In this document: one piece after another, positions 9,071 to 17,604 of the stretch | Layout of the letters: every line of letters starts with the position of its first letter | Position numbering within the stretch: the first letter of the stretch is position 1 | Source of the DNA: Symbiodinium natans | Lineage: Eukaryota > Sar > Dinophyceae > Suessiales > Symbiodiniaceae | DNA: 30,000 bases | NCBI GenBank assembly: GCA_905221605.1 | Contig: CAJNDS010002612.1 | Location: 641,936-671,935, forward strand | Reading direction: 5' to 3' | Position numbers and translations under genes: made by a program | Notes under the pieces: model-generated | Told to the model about the DNA's origin: nothing | Database searches by the model: none | What the model saw: only the letters and a program-made list of their open reading frames with translations

Positions 9071-9262
9071 CCTCGTGCCTGAAAGGTTTGGCAAGTTCAT
9101 GCGCAAAGGAACGAAGGCGACCCAGAAACAGGCGCAGGGTTTACTTGGAGTTTCGGAGAATCGGACTCGGCTTATGCAGGTTTCGGTCGCTTTTGGCGGT
9201 TTCAGGCTGCTTCAAAGTGTTGTTGATCTAGGTGGGCAACCAGGGGAACTCAAGATGGTTGG
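9071..9262 (+). CDS. candidate exon, basic peptide
   Basis: After ACCATATTCAG the frame reads PERFGKFMRKGTKATQKQAQ and on through GLLGVSENRTRLMQ. A donor GTTTCGG lies at 9180; the frame also stays open to GTTTAGGGG at 9263. The first part is lysine-rich, the last part (after 9180) is less protein-like, so I prefer 9071-9179. No family recognised. Confidence 0.42.
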
Positions 9263-9672
9263 GTTTAGGGGTTTTCCTACACCCTTCCCGCCCCCCACCC
9301 TTAAACCCTAAATAAACCCTGAAGCCTGGGCCACAGCCTTTTGGCTGACGTAGAGCTTCAGGTGTAGGGGTATGAAATGCTGATTGGTCCATTGTGGGAG
9401 GGCCCTTGCGTACCCAAATCGCAGAGTACCCACATGTACACATCCACCGCATGGGTTTTAGGGTTTAGGGTTTGGGGTTTGGGGTTTAGGGTTTAGGCAA
9501 TATAGCGCCCAGCCTTCAAGGAGAGTCTGCTTTCTTTTGCTGCTGTCTGTTGCCTCAACCCCTGCGCACTGAACCCTAAACCCTAAATTGCAACTTGGGG
9601 CGCCCTAACCCCTAAACCCTAAACCCAAAACCCTCATGATTAAAACTGTCCCCTGTGCTGACGATCTAGCAG

Positions 9673-9723
9673 GAAGGGTGTAGGGGCGATGCTCATCCCC
9701 ATCCTCCAAAACCAGCGCTTGGG
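9673..9723 (+). CDS. candidate short exon
   Basis: After CGATCTAGCAG the frame reads KGVGAMLIPILQNQRL and ends at GTTTAG (9724), again a telomere-type donor without an array. Short, so only weakly supported. Confidence 0.3.
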
Positions 9724-9865
9724 GTTTAGTCAGCAAGATGTAACGTCAAGAAGTATCCAGCATGGTAATCACAACATGCAACCCTAAACCTAAAAGCCCT
9801 AAACCCGAAAGCCTGACCCTAAACTCTAAGCCCTAGCTCTGAAGCCTACAGCCTAAAGCCTAAAC

Positions 9866-9934
9866 CCCAAACCCTAAACCCTAAACCCTAAACCCTGAAC
9901 CGTGAACCGTAAACCGTAACCCTAAACCCCGAAC
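9866..9934 (-). repeat. CCCTAAA array, degenerate
   Basis: About nine units with CCGTAAA and CCGTGAA variants; left arm of the island 9945-9987. Confidence 0.85.
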
Positions 9935-9944
9935 TCATCTACAG

Positions 9945-10114
9945 CTTAGGCAGCCCTCAGCCTTCAAGAAGAAAACAGTATTCACGGGTTTAGGGTTTAG
10001 GGTTTAGGGTTTAGGGTTTAGGGTTTAGGGTTTAGGGTTTAGGGTTTAGGGTTTACTCTCCAGTACGAATCAGCAAGGGCTCTCGCCGCGAAGTTTCCCA
10101 CCGGTTTTTGTCGG
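9945..10114 (+). CDS. two candidate exons split by a 76-bp telomere intron
   Basis: Exon 9945-9987 reads LRQPSAFKKKTVFT; exon 10064-10114 continues VRISKGSRREVSHRFLS in the matching phase (alternative frame YESARALAAKFPTGF). The sequence between them, 9988-10063, is about nine TTTAGGG units followed by TTTACTCTCCAG. If real, this is an intron made almost solely of telomere repeat plus a short pyrimidine tract and AG. Confidence 0.4.
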
Positions 10115-10258
10115 GTTTAGGGTTTGGGCTTTGGGGTTTTGGGTTTGGGCTTTGGGGTTTGGGGTTTGGGGTTTAGATTTGGGGTTTAGGTTTGGGGTTT
10201 AGGTTTAGGGTTTAGGGTTTGGGTTTGTGGGTTGGGGTTTGGGGATTAGGGTTTAGGG
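10112..10258 (+). repeat. TTTAGGG/TTTGGGG mixed array
   Basis: About 20 units, most with TTTGGGG or TTTGGGC changes. Confidence 0.9.
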
Positions 10259-10475
10259 AGCCCCAAAACACTCTAAGGTTAAACGTATGTGCCCCCAATA
10301 AAGGCCTGAAGAAAAGGAACCCTTGAGTACATGTTTATATATTAACACAAGGTATATCACGGGTTTTTAGTTCCCCCAAATTCAAGGCTCACATACTCTT
10401 GAGCAGGCAGGCCGGCAAACTTCAAGAATCCCAAGCCAGACCCCCTAGACGCAAACCCCACAGACCCTCAAGGCC

Positions 10476-10570
10476 CTGACCCTAAACCCTAAACCCTAAA
10501 CCCTAAACCCTAAACCCCAAACCCTAAACCCTAAACCCTAAACCCCAAACCCTAAACCCTAAACCCTAAT
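10476..10570 (-). repeat. CCCTAAA array
   Basis: Thirteen units with CCCCAAA variants at regular places. Confidence 0.9.
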
Positions 10571-10622
10571 GGCCCTTAAGGCTTCTAGGGCCCTAAAGGC
10601 CCTAAACCCTCAACACTGCCAG

Positions 10623-11137
10623 GGGCGCGAAGTTCACCAGCAGGAGACCATGTTGGGGTTCAGTTTAGGGTTTAGGGTTTAGAGTTTGGGGTTTAGGGTT
10701 TAGGGTTTAGGGTTTGGGGTTTAGGGTTTAGGGTTTAGGGTTTAGGCTTTAGGGTTTGGGGTTTGGGGTTTGGGGTTTGGGGTTTGGGGTTTGGGGTTTG
10801 GGGTTTGGGGTTTGGGGTTTCTGCCTGAAGCAGCCCCACCAACCATGAGCACATCGCCATCCTTTTTTAGATCCATGACCGGCGGATTTAAGATTCCTGG
10901 AGGCCCAGTATATCTTGAACCCTACGACAACCCCCAATGCCTCGAAGCTACTAGAGTCTAGGGTCCCAGGGTTTAGGGTTTAGGGCTAGGGTTTGGGATT
11001 TAGGGTTTAGGGTTTAGGGTTTAGGGTTTAGGGGTTAGGGGGGGCTTATAAGGCTCGCGTTAGGAAGCCACAGCGAGGGCTGCGGAGCGGCGGGTCGAGC
11101 GCAGGCCGATCCCGGTGATCTCAGGGCATTATAAGGG
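10623..11137 (+). CDS. three phase-matched candidate exons
   Basis: Exon 10623-10657 (GREVHQQETML) ends in phase 2. Exon 10871-10955, after the strong tract CCATCCTTTTTTAG, reads SMTGGFKIPGGPVYLEPYD and then NPQCLEATR, ending at GTCTAGGG. Exon 11064-11137, after CGCGTTAG, reads EATARAAERRVERRPIPVIS then GHYKG, ending at GTTTAGGG (11138). All junction phases agree. The middle exon has an excellent acceptor and a convincing peptide. No family recognised. Confidence 0.45.
10661..10820 (+). repeat. TTTAGGG array ending in a TTTGGGG block
   Basis: TTTAGGG units pass into nine consecutive TTTGGGG units at about 10754-10819. It lies in the intron between 10657 and 10871. The block yields the GVWGLGF and NPKPQTP peptides on the two strands, which are not real. 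Confidence 0.95.
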
Positions 11138-11261
11138 GTTTAGGGTTTAGGGTTTAGGGTTTAGGTTTAGGGTTTAGGGTTTAGGGTTTAGGGTTTAGGG
11201 TTTAGGGTTTAGGGTTTAGGGTTTAGGGTTTAGGGTTTAGGGTTTAGGGTTTAGGGTTTAG
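11138..11261 (+). repeat. TTTAGGG array that fills an apparent intron
   Basis: About 17 units between two open islands. Both ends can be read as splice sites within the repeat: GTTTAGGG at the left and TTTAG at the right. Confidence 0.9.
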
Positions 11262-11360
11262 AGGGGCCTTGAGCCGCCAAACCGCAAGAAGCAGAAGCAA
11301 CAACAAATTCGGGGAGCCTTCCTTGGCCCTAAGCAATACGAAGATGATCTAAATTATGGG
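11262..11360 (+). CDS. candidate exon, Lys/Gln-rich
   Basis: Directly after a repeat-derived TTTAG, a 99-nt frame reads LEPPNRKKQKQQQIRGAFL then GPKQYEDDLNYG, ending at GTTTAG (11361). The peptide is strongly protein-like. Its phase (0) does not fit the preferred end of the exon at 11137 unless that one ends earlier, at GTGATC. The alternative frame has a TAA near its end. Confidence 0.42.
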
Positions 11361-11449
11361 GTTTAGGGTTAGGGTTTAGGGTTAAGGGTTAAGGGTTTAG
11401 GGTTTAGGGTTTAGGGTTTAGGGTTTAGGGTTTAGGGTTTAGGGTTTAG
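11360..11449 (+). repeat. TTTAGGG array
   Basis: Twelve units with two TTAAGGG variants, between exon candidates on both sides. Confidence 0.95.
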
Positions 11450-11519
11450 GGCGGCCCTTCCTGGCTACCCTAAAGAAGACGAGCTGTGCTCGAGTGGAGA
11501 CCCCAAGCAGGAACCGAAC
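11450..11519 (+). CDS. candidate exon before the dispersed element
   Basis: After a repeat-derived TTTAG, one frame reads AALPGYPKEDELCSSGDPKQ and another RPFLATLKKTSCARVETPSR; both are open to GTAGCA at 11520. The frame cannot be decided and does not join cleanly to the exon before it. Confidence 0.3.
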
Positions 11520-11534
11520 GTAGCACGACCACTG

Positions 11535-11708
11535 CTTTGTGGTACTTTACTGTAACTTTAGATCCTTACCTTTTTTGGGTTTCTTGGGTTTCTTATGAAG
11601 GCAGCTCTTTACTGTAACTTTAGATCCTTACCTTTTTTGGGTTTCTTGGGTTTCTTATTAAGGCAGCTAAAAGTTTCATTTATAGCCACCCTCCTGAGTG
11701 CGGCCAAG
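11535..11708. repeat. dispersed 112-bp element, copy 1, with 62-bp tandem duplication
   Basis: The stretch matches 16487-16598 over its full length except for an extra 62-bp copy: 11545-11606 is repeated at 11607-11668 with one change (GAAG versus TAAG in the last part). It contains a GGGTTTCTT doublet and a short A-rich end. Differences to copy 2 are a handful of single bases. No frame or RNA family recognised. Likely a small mobile or intron-borne repeat. Confidence 0.85.
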
Positions 11709-12063
11709 ACTGAACCACCTCTGTCGGTCAGGCAGATGGTCGAGGACTGACATGTTGCCGTCCGTTTTTCTCCCGGAAGCATGTCCACGGTCTTTCCTTA
11801 TAACTCCAAGTCTCAGTTCTTAAGCCGTAAGCTCTGTGCAAGGTTTCGTGTTCAGTTCTAGGACGTGGAGTTTCAAAGTGAGCACACCTTCAGCCCAAAA
11901 GCTAAGACCCCAAACCCTGGTTGTTTAGGGTTTAGGGTTTAGTATTGCTTGTGTGCAAGGCCGGGGTCGGTAGAGCTTCTGGGAGTGAGCACAGGCAAGC
12001 TACGCGGTCTAGGCCCGAACACAGGTGTACTAAGCTTAGGCCCTTCAACGCCTTTGAGCTGTA

Positions 12064-12192
12064 AGCCCCTAAACCCCTAAACCCTAAACCCTAAACCCTA
12101 CAACCCTAAACCTAAACCCTAAACCCTAAACCCTAAACCCTAAACCCTAAACCCTAAACCCTAAACCCTAAACCCTAAACCCTAAACCCTAA
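12064..12192 (-). repeat. CCCTAAA array
   Basis: About 17 units, mostly perfect; left arm of the island with the helix-rich exon. Confidence 0.95.
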
Positions 12193-12193
12193 G

Positions 12194-12293
12194 CCGCGAG
12201 AGGAGAAGCAACTCCTGCTGCAGAGCGAGCTGCAGCGAAAGAAGGAGCTCGTTTCCGCAGGACGGCTGGTCTTTGAAGCCGAAAAGCCTAGGG
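12194..12293 (+). CDS. candidate exon, coiled-coil-like
   Basis: After CCCTAAG (the AG is within a modified repeat unit) the frame reads REEKQLLLQSELQRKKELVS then AGRLVFEAEKP, ending at GTTTCAGG (12294). Leu and charged residues alternate as in a helical or coiled-coil segment. Left flank CCCTAAA, right flank TTTAGGG. Function unknown. Confidence 0.48.
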
Positions 12294-12383
12294 GTTTCAG
12301 GGTTTAGGGTTTAGGGTTTAGGGCCCTAGACCCCTGCACCCCTGAACCCTCCCTTAGGAACCCTAAACTTGCTGTTTTTGTAG

Positions 12384-12415
12384 AGTTCAGTACAAACCTC
12401 TTATCATGTTCTTAG
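12384..12415 (+). CDS. candidate short exon with near-consensus splice sites
   Basis: The acceptor tract CTTGCTGTTTTTGTAG and donor AG|GTAGCC are close to textbook. The 32-nt exon reads VQYKPLIMFL in one frame. Its phase does not fit the exon ending at 12293 without a stop, so another exon or boundary is involved. Confidence 0.3.
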
Positions 12416-12727
12416 GTAGCCTATGAAGAAGTAGGTTTGGGGGTCTGAAGGTCAAGCCAAAAGAGGCCCATCGACTGAACTGAACTCTGGAGGCTGCGGA
12501 TCCCACTCCAACTAACAGTAGAAGCCTGCATCTATACGGTTTAGGGTTTAGGGTTTAGGGTTTAAGTATATTGAAGGGTTCCCATGCGGTTTCTTGTTTG
12601 TCCCTGCCTCGCTATGGGGTTGTTAACTTTTTGAAGTCAACCATTCTCCTCCGCCTAGCCCGGTGTCCCACCCTATACCCTAAACCCTAAACCCTAAAGC
12701 CTGCCCGGTCCCATGGCATGGTACTCC

Positions 12728-13215
12728 CAGAGAGTCCCACCGAGTATGCCCATGAAGTGCCCACCCCCCAGGCACGCAGAAAGTCCCAGAAATGTGCCCC
12801 CCCCCCCCCCCAAAAAAAAAACAAAGAAGCACACACACATACAAAAGTATATACACACACACATATAGATATATATATATATGTATGTATTAATAATAAT
12901 GGGAATAATTATTAATACAATAATAGTAATAATAATAATCATAATATTCATAGTAATAGTAACAGTAAGAGAAATAATAATCATTATATCTGATAATAAT
13001 AGTCATAATAAGAGTAAATCACGCGCACACACACGCAAAAGAAGTGTATATGTATATATATATATATACATGCATTAATTTATCATAGTAATAATCAAAA
13101 ATATGAAGAATATGCATAATCATAAAAATAATAATCATAATCATAGTAATAATAATACGTATTATTATTATCAGCATAAAAATAACAGAATCCTGCAGAG
13201 AATCCCACCGAGTAT
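12728..13215. repeat. AT-rich microsatellite block bounded by a 20-bp direct repeat
   Basis: The 20-mers at 12728-12747 and 13196-13215 (CAGAGARTCCCACCGAGTAT) differ at one position. Between them lie a C run, an A run, CA repeats, TA repeats and a long imperfect AAT/ATC tract. Frames here (IIII, IYIY, THTHT peptides) are artefacts. Confidence 0.85.
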
Positions 13216-13688
13216 CGTCCCGGGATTTATGGAATCCCGCTTTTCGTCGGCTTGTGTTTGACATCATTCATTTGTATTGGGCAGCAGTCGTGTTTTTTTG
13301 GGGGGTTTTCATTTGGGGTGGGGTGGGGGGTAGACTGCGAAAGGCAAAGATGGAGAGTGAACACGCATTTGGGTTGGGAGGGGTATACGGTTGATGGGGT
13401 TTCGGGTGTGGGGGGGTGAGGTTCAGGTTCATAGCCAAAGTATGGATTGTAGGGGGGCAGCAGGGGGGCGGGGGGCGGGGTAGGAGGGGTAGGTTTTTTT
13501 TGGAGAGAAGGGGGGGGCGGGAGGGTGGCGGGCTAAGGTTTTTGTTTTGTTTTTGCTAGAGATTGGGGCGGCCTTGATGTTTCCGGGTGTTTGCCAAGAT
13601 TCCTAGTTGTTTCTTGCGGGGGTCTGGTGGTTTGGGATTTGTTGGTTTCAGGGTTAGCCCAGCCCTCAATCCAAAAACCCTCCTCTAG
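13216..13688. other. G-rich, repeat-poor stretch
   Basis: Strong G bias on the + strand (many G runs of 4-7) between about 13270 and 13560. No exon with support. Possible purine-rich or quadruplex-forming segment of an intron. Confidence 0.5.
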
Positions 13689-13831
13689 ACCAAACCCTAA
13701 ACCCTAAACCCTAAACCCTAAACCCCAAACCCTAAACCCTAAACCCTAAACCCTAAACCCTAAACCCTAAACCCTAAACCCTAAACCCTAAACCCTAAAC
13801 CCTAAACCCTAAACCCTAAACCCTAAACCCT
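13689..13831 (-). repeat. CCCTAAA array, about 20 units
   Basis: Almost perfect, with one CCCCAAA. Left arm of the island 13832-13945. Confidence 0.95.
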
Positions 13832-13843
13832 GGCCCCGAAGAG

Positions 13844-13945
13844 CGGATCAAGAAGCGCAGGCCAGAGCGCCTTCTGGGGCACCTCTCCAAGCCCCCGGAA
13901 GGAGCCCTGGAGGCCGGGGGAGCTTTGGGAGATCTTTTTTTGAGG
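13844..13945 (+). CDS. candidate exon, basic then Gly/Ala-rich
   Basis: A 102-nt GC-rich frame reads RIKKRRPERLLGHLSKPPEG and then ALEAGGALGDLFL, to GTTTAGGG at 13946. It lies between a CCCTAAA and a TTTAGGG array. The acceptor is uncertain (AG at 13842-13843). No family recognised. Confidence 0.4.
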
Positions 13946-14118
13946 GTTTAGGGTTTAGGGTTTAGGGTTTAGGGTTTAGGGTTTAGGGTTTAGGGTTTAG
14001 GGTTTAGGGTTTAGGGTTTAGGGTTTGGGTTTTAGGGTTTTAGGGTTTTAGGGTTAGAGGGTTTGAGGGTTTAGGGGTTTAAGGTTTAGGGGTTGAGGGG
14101 TTTGAGGGTTTAGGGCTT
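13946..14118 (+). repeat. TTTAGGG array
   Basis: About 14 perfect units then TTTTAGGG, TTGAGGG and TTTGAGGG variants. Confidence 0.95.
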
Positions 14119-14457
14119 AGAGCTTAGGTTAGTTCAAGACAACTTCCGGAAAGGAGTTCCCCAGTTGAAGGCCCCCATTGAGCGGGTTAAGGGCGCTCCA
14201 AGGGCTCTCTAAGGCGGTATATGGGGGGAGATCTATGGCAGTTTAGGAGACATGGTGGAGTTGCTGCCCCCTTGCTGCTCCCCTCAAAAAAGAGTTCGGA
14301 AATCCCGCCCATATCTAGGCTTTAGGTGTTTTGGGGTCTGGGAGGTCAGGCTTCAGGGAGTGGCATGTCCCCGCAAGTCACTCTGTAGGCTGGTTGCCCT
14401 TGTTGTCAAACCCCCTCTGACACCTTAAGGTTCATGGGTAGTTCTAGGAAGAGTCAT
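14119..14457. other. intron-like spacer
   Basis: About 340 bp of unique sequence between opposed arrays; no frame, motif or repeat supported. Confidence 0.35.
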
Positions 14458-14545
14458 GAACCCTAAACCCTAAACCCTATACCCTGTACCCTAAACCCTA
14501 AACCCTAAACCCTAAACCTTAAACCCTAAACCCTAAACCCTAATC
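14458..14545 (-). repeat. CCCTAAA array
   Basis: Twelve units with CCCTATA, CCCTGTA and CCTTAAA variants. Confidence 0.9.
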
Positions 14546-14625
14546 TAGCTACAATAGGCCCACCTGAGCCCTCCACCCGCGAAGCTTCTTGGGAAGTGCC
14601 AGGTCGCCACGGGTCCTTACCTCAG

Positions 14626-17051
14626 AAAGCCCCAAGCCTTTGGGTTCTCAGAGTGGAGGGCTTAGGGTTTAGGGTTTAGGGTTTAGGCTTTAGGGTTTAG
14701 GGTTTAGGCTGTAGGGTTTAGGGGGGCCTAGGGTTGAGGATTCATGGCATAGGGGATGGGATGGCTGAGGCTTTGGGCGAAGGCTGCGGGGTTGAAAAGG
14801 GTGTGAAGGTCCAAGAAGCCTTCGGCCCCAGATCCCAAGAAGGCCCTAAGCCACAAAGCAGCGTTGGGCTCAGGGAGGTTTCTTTGGCAGCCCGGTGTAG
14901 ACCCTTTGTTGGGTTATAGGTTCCCTTTTAAAGTAACCCCCCCCAAAAAAAAAAAACAAAGGGCACCCTTGTTATTGTAAGGCTGCTGGGCTACCAAGTT
15001 TCAAGGGGGTCCCTAAACCCTAAACCCTAAACCCTAAACCCTAAACCCTAAACCCGAAACCCTAAACCCTAAACCCTAAACCCTAAACCCTAAACCCTAA
15101 ACCCGAAACCCTAAGAGAGAGCCCGAAGCACCGAGGCTTCGTGGCCTTAATGAACTCGGGGGGGTTTGGGGGGCGTTTAGCTGTCAGCCTGGGCCAGACG
15201 TTTAGGGTTTAGGGTTTAGAGTTTAGGGTTCAGGGTTAAGGCGTTTCAGGTTTAGGGTATAGGGGTTATGTGGTTATAGGGTTTTCGGGTTGAGGTACCT
15301 TCTAGAATCACTTGAAGTGCTTACGTGCGTGGCAGAGTCATGCTCTTCATGCAGGCGTTCTTGGCTTTGCACAGCCGGCCCGGCAGGAAGAGAGGCTGCA
15401 CCCGTACCCGTGGAGGGAAGGCTTCGGCAGCCAGAGATGCTCCGAAGACAGATAAGTAAGGCCCCAAAAACCCTAAACCCAGGTGACCTGGGGTTTAGGG
15501 TTTAGGGTTTAGTGTTTAGGGTTTACGGTACCTACGGTACCCCCCATCATGCCTGCAATCCCAAAGCCTCCTGACACCCTTTTTGTCCCAAGCCTCAACC
15601 CCGCGATGCAATCCCACACCCTATAATCCATCGTAAGCCCTGCACCCCTGATATTCCCTGAAGGCCAGAATCCCCTAGACCCTAAGTCCTGACACGTATC
15701 CTTAATACGACTTAGACATGAAGCCCCAAAACCGAAACCTTAAACCCTAAACCCTACACCCCCAACCCTAAACCCTAAGCCCTTACTCACCATCGAAACC
15801 CAGACTGCTTCGCCCGAGGCCCGAGCTTTCTGAGTGGCTCGCCCGGTTTTGCGATCGTGGTTTAGGGTTTCGGGGTTAAAGGGTTTAGGGACTAGGGTGC
15901 AGGGTTTAGGGTTTTAAGTTTAGGGTTGAAGTCTAAAGAAAGGGTTTACCCTAAACCCCTTTGGGGTTCGAAGGGGGGGTGCCCCCCATGGCGTGTGGTG
16001 GACCATGAACTCTCATGAAGTAGTTGGAGGTTCATGGTACTTCATAACCCAAGTATGACCGTACTTATGACCCAATTACAACCATGTTAGGGCACTTAAA
16101 GGGCTTATAAGTGGGGGTTAAGTACAGTTACTGTACAATGAGGCTACTAAGAACCCTAAACCATAAAGCCTAAACCCTAAAGCCTAAACCCTAAACCCTA
16201 AACCCTAAACCCTTTTAAGTACCCTAAACTCCAAGTAGAGCCGGGGCGAGCACGCGAGGAAACCCAAAAGCCGAACTCTTTAAGGCCTAAAGTCCCGAAA
16301 GCCTCGTCCTAAAACCCTAAAACCCTAAAACCCTAAAACCCTAAAACCCTAAAACCCTAAAACCCTAAAACCCTAAAACCCAGGAATTCGGGTTTAGGAT
16401 TTGGGGTTTCGGATTTGGGGTTCAGGGGTTCAGGGCTAGGAGACTTCAGGCCATTGCACTCAGCTTGAGCTACATTGTTTTATGTACTTTGTGGTACTTT
16501 ACTGTAACTCTAGATCCTTACCTTTTTTGGGTTTATTGGGTTTCTTATTAAGGCAGCTAAAAGTTTAATTTATAGCTACCCTTATGAGTGCAGCCAAGGT
16601 TTTATATAGAGTGCCCGGATGCTGATAGCGACCCGGGCACACCGCAAATGCCTTCGGGGTGCTTCGACATTGGGTTTGCTGCGGACGAAGGGTGTTGGGG
16701 TTCAGGCTTAGGGCTTGTAAGCTTAAAACCCTAAAACCCTAAACCCTAAACACTAAAACCTAAACCCTAAACCCTAAACCCTACACGGGATTTCGGAGGT
16801 TTCTAAGCGTAGTGTTTGGAGTTAAGGCTCAGGGGTTGGAAGCCTCTAGTTCAGGGCCCTTTTTTCAGGGCTTCGAGGTACTAGGCTATTTGAAGAAGGA
16901 GGGCGAAAGTTCTGTACCTACGGTTTAGGGTTTAGGGTTTAGGGTTTAGGGTTTAGGGTTTAGGGTTTAGGGTTTAGGGTTAGTTAGGGTTTAGGGCAGC
17001 TCACCTAGGTGCGTAACGGCTTTGCAGGGCTGATGGCTTTAGGCCTGGGAG
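14626..17051 (+). CDS. gene model C: six phase-matched exon candidates
   Basis: Exons 14626-14666 (KAPSLWVLRVEG, after GTCCTTACCTCAG), 15116-15163 (ESPKHRGFVALMNSG), 15355-15455 (SWLCTAGPAGREAAPVPVEG then RLRQPEMLRRQI, donor GTAAGG), 15804-15859 (CFARGPSFLSGSPGFAIV), 16869-16922 (FEVLGYLKKEGESSVPT, after CCCTTTTTTCAG) and 17009-17051 (VRNGFAGLMALGLG). Phases agree at each join, about 114 codons. Four donors are repeat-type GTTTAGGG or GTTTGGGG. The third and fifth exons have the best splice signals. Several islands are open in a second frame. No domain recognised; exons may be missing between these. Confidence 0.33.
14734..14919 (+). CDS. open frame, possible exon
   Basis: An open frame of 61 codons reads GIGDGMAEALGEGCGVEKG and continues to a TAG at 14917. 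It is not needed by the phase-matched chain around it and has no clear acceptor, so it could be intron sequence. The following T/A-rich tract (14935-14958) is a C run plus A run. Confidence 0.2.
   Translation: MRIHGIGDGMAEALGEGCGVEKGVKVQEAFGPRSQEGPKPQSSVGLREVSLAARCRPFVGL
15011..15115 (-). repeat. CCCTAAA array
   Basis: Fourteen units with two CCCGAAA variants; its last AG serves as the possible acceptor of exon 15116. Confidence 0.95.
15526..15803. other. intron-like C-rich stretch
   Basis: Pyrimidine-rich sequence with scattered CCCTAAG, CCCTGCA and CCCTAAA units; no exon until the AG at 15802-15803. Confidence 0.4.
15870..16148. other. intron-like spacer
   Basis: Degenerate TTTAGGG units to about 15945, then about 200 bp with short inverted matches (ACCATGAAC at 15992 and GTTCATGGT at 16029). 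No gene supported. Confidence 0.35.
16309..16381 (-). repeat. array of the 8-bp unit AAAACCCT
   Basis: Nine consecutive CCCTAAAA units (complement TTTTAGGG, as in Chlamydomonas telomeres). The neighbouring arrays use the 7-bp unit, so this is a local variant block. Confidence 0.95.
16487..16598. repeat. dispersed 112-bp element, copy 2
   Basis: Same orientation as copy 1 at 11535-11708 but without the 62-bp duplication. The match starts at CTTTGTGGTACTTTACTGTA and ends at GCAGCCAAG, with a few substitutions. Flanking sequences differ, so it is a dispersed repeat rather than a segmental duplication. Confidence 0.85.
16611..16640. other. short perfect hairpin
   Basis: GTGCCCGG at 16611-16618 pairs with CCGGGCAC at 16633-16640, with a 14-nt loop. 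No T run follows, so it is not a bacterial-type terminator. Meaning unknown. Confidence 0.5.
16922..16998 (+). repeat. TTTAGGG array at intron 5' end
   Basis: About ten units directly after the open frame of the exon 16869-16922. Confidence 0.95.
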
Positions 17052-17106
17052 GTTGAAGCAGGTTGCAGGCTCCGTGCATCAAAATCGTATCGTCAGACCC
17101 TTGAGC

Positions 17107-17442
17107 CCCTAAACCCGAAACCCTAAACCCTAAACCCTGAACCATAAGCCCTACACCCTAAACCCTAAACCCTAAACCCTAAACCCCAAACCCCAAACCC
17201 CAAACCCTGAACCCGAAACCCCTACACTCAAGTTTGAGTCCTGTGAACTGCCACCCTGCTGCGACAGCAGACTCAATGCAAGCCGCCAGACTTAGATCTC
17301 CGCCGTCTCTGTGCACGGAGAAACTCCAACACAGCACTCAGCACCCAAGCCCAGACAACCCTAAACCCGAAACCCCTAAACCCTAAACCCTAAGCCCTAA
17401 GCCCTAAACCCTAAACCCGAAACCCTAAACCCTAAACCCTAA
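17107..17442 (-). repeat. two CCCTAAA arrays
   Basis: Arrays at about 17107-17224 (with three CCCCAAA) and 17364-17442 (with CCCGAAA). The 140 bp between them have no convincing exon. A frame entering the first array from 17029 (ADGFRPGRLKQVAGSVHQ) stops at a repeat-derived TAA at 17110. Confidence 0.9.
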
Positions 17443-17513
17443 CCCAGACCCATGAAGGATCCAAAAAGTAGATCCCCTAAAGGGTTGCCCAAAATGACCC
17501 AATAGTAGTGCAG

Positions 17514-17604
17514 GGTACTCTTTGGGGGTTTCTACGTTTTCGATCCCCCCAAGGGGTCTGGGAAGTCGCTTATGAGGCCCGTGTATTTATTGTGGGTAGA
17601 CACG
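17514..17604 (+). CDS. candidate exon, aromatic-rich
   Basis: After AGTAGTGCAG a 91-nt frame reads GTLWGFLRFRSPQGVWEVAY then EARVFIVGRH, to GTTTAGGG at 17605. The peptide looks like beta strands. Joined to the AG at 17719 it would continue ELIECLPTDF and stop at TGA 17749, which could be a gene end. No family recognised. Confidence 0.42.

Noticed and set aside
10749-10961. GVWGLGF and NPKPQTP repeat proteins
   Set aside because: Read directly from the TTTGGGG block. Only the end of the plus frame (after 10870) looks coding, and it is listed as an exon.
12680-13267. Overlapping open frames rich in I, Y and T
   Set aside because: They translate CA, TA and AAT microsatellites; no exon-like ends or composition.
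13270-13560. G-rich stretch as a gene or CpG island promoter
   Set aside because: It is biased to G on one strand rather than CpG-rich, and has no frame with support.
15992-16046. Interleaved inverted matches as an RNA pseudoknot
   Set aside because: Matches are only 8-9 bp and arise from similar short words (CATGAAC, CATGAAG); no conserved partner to support it.
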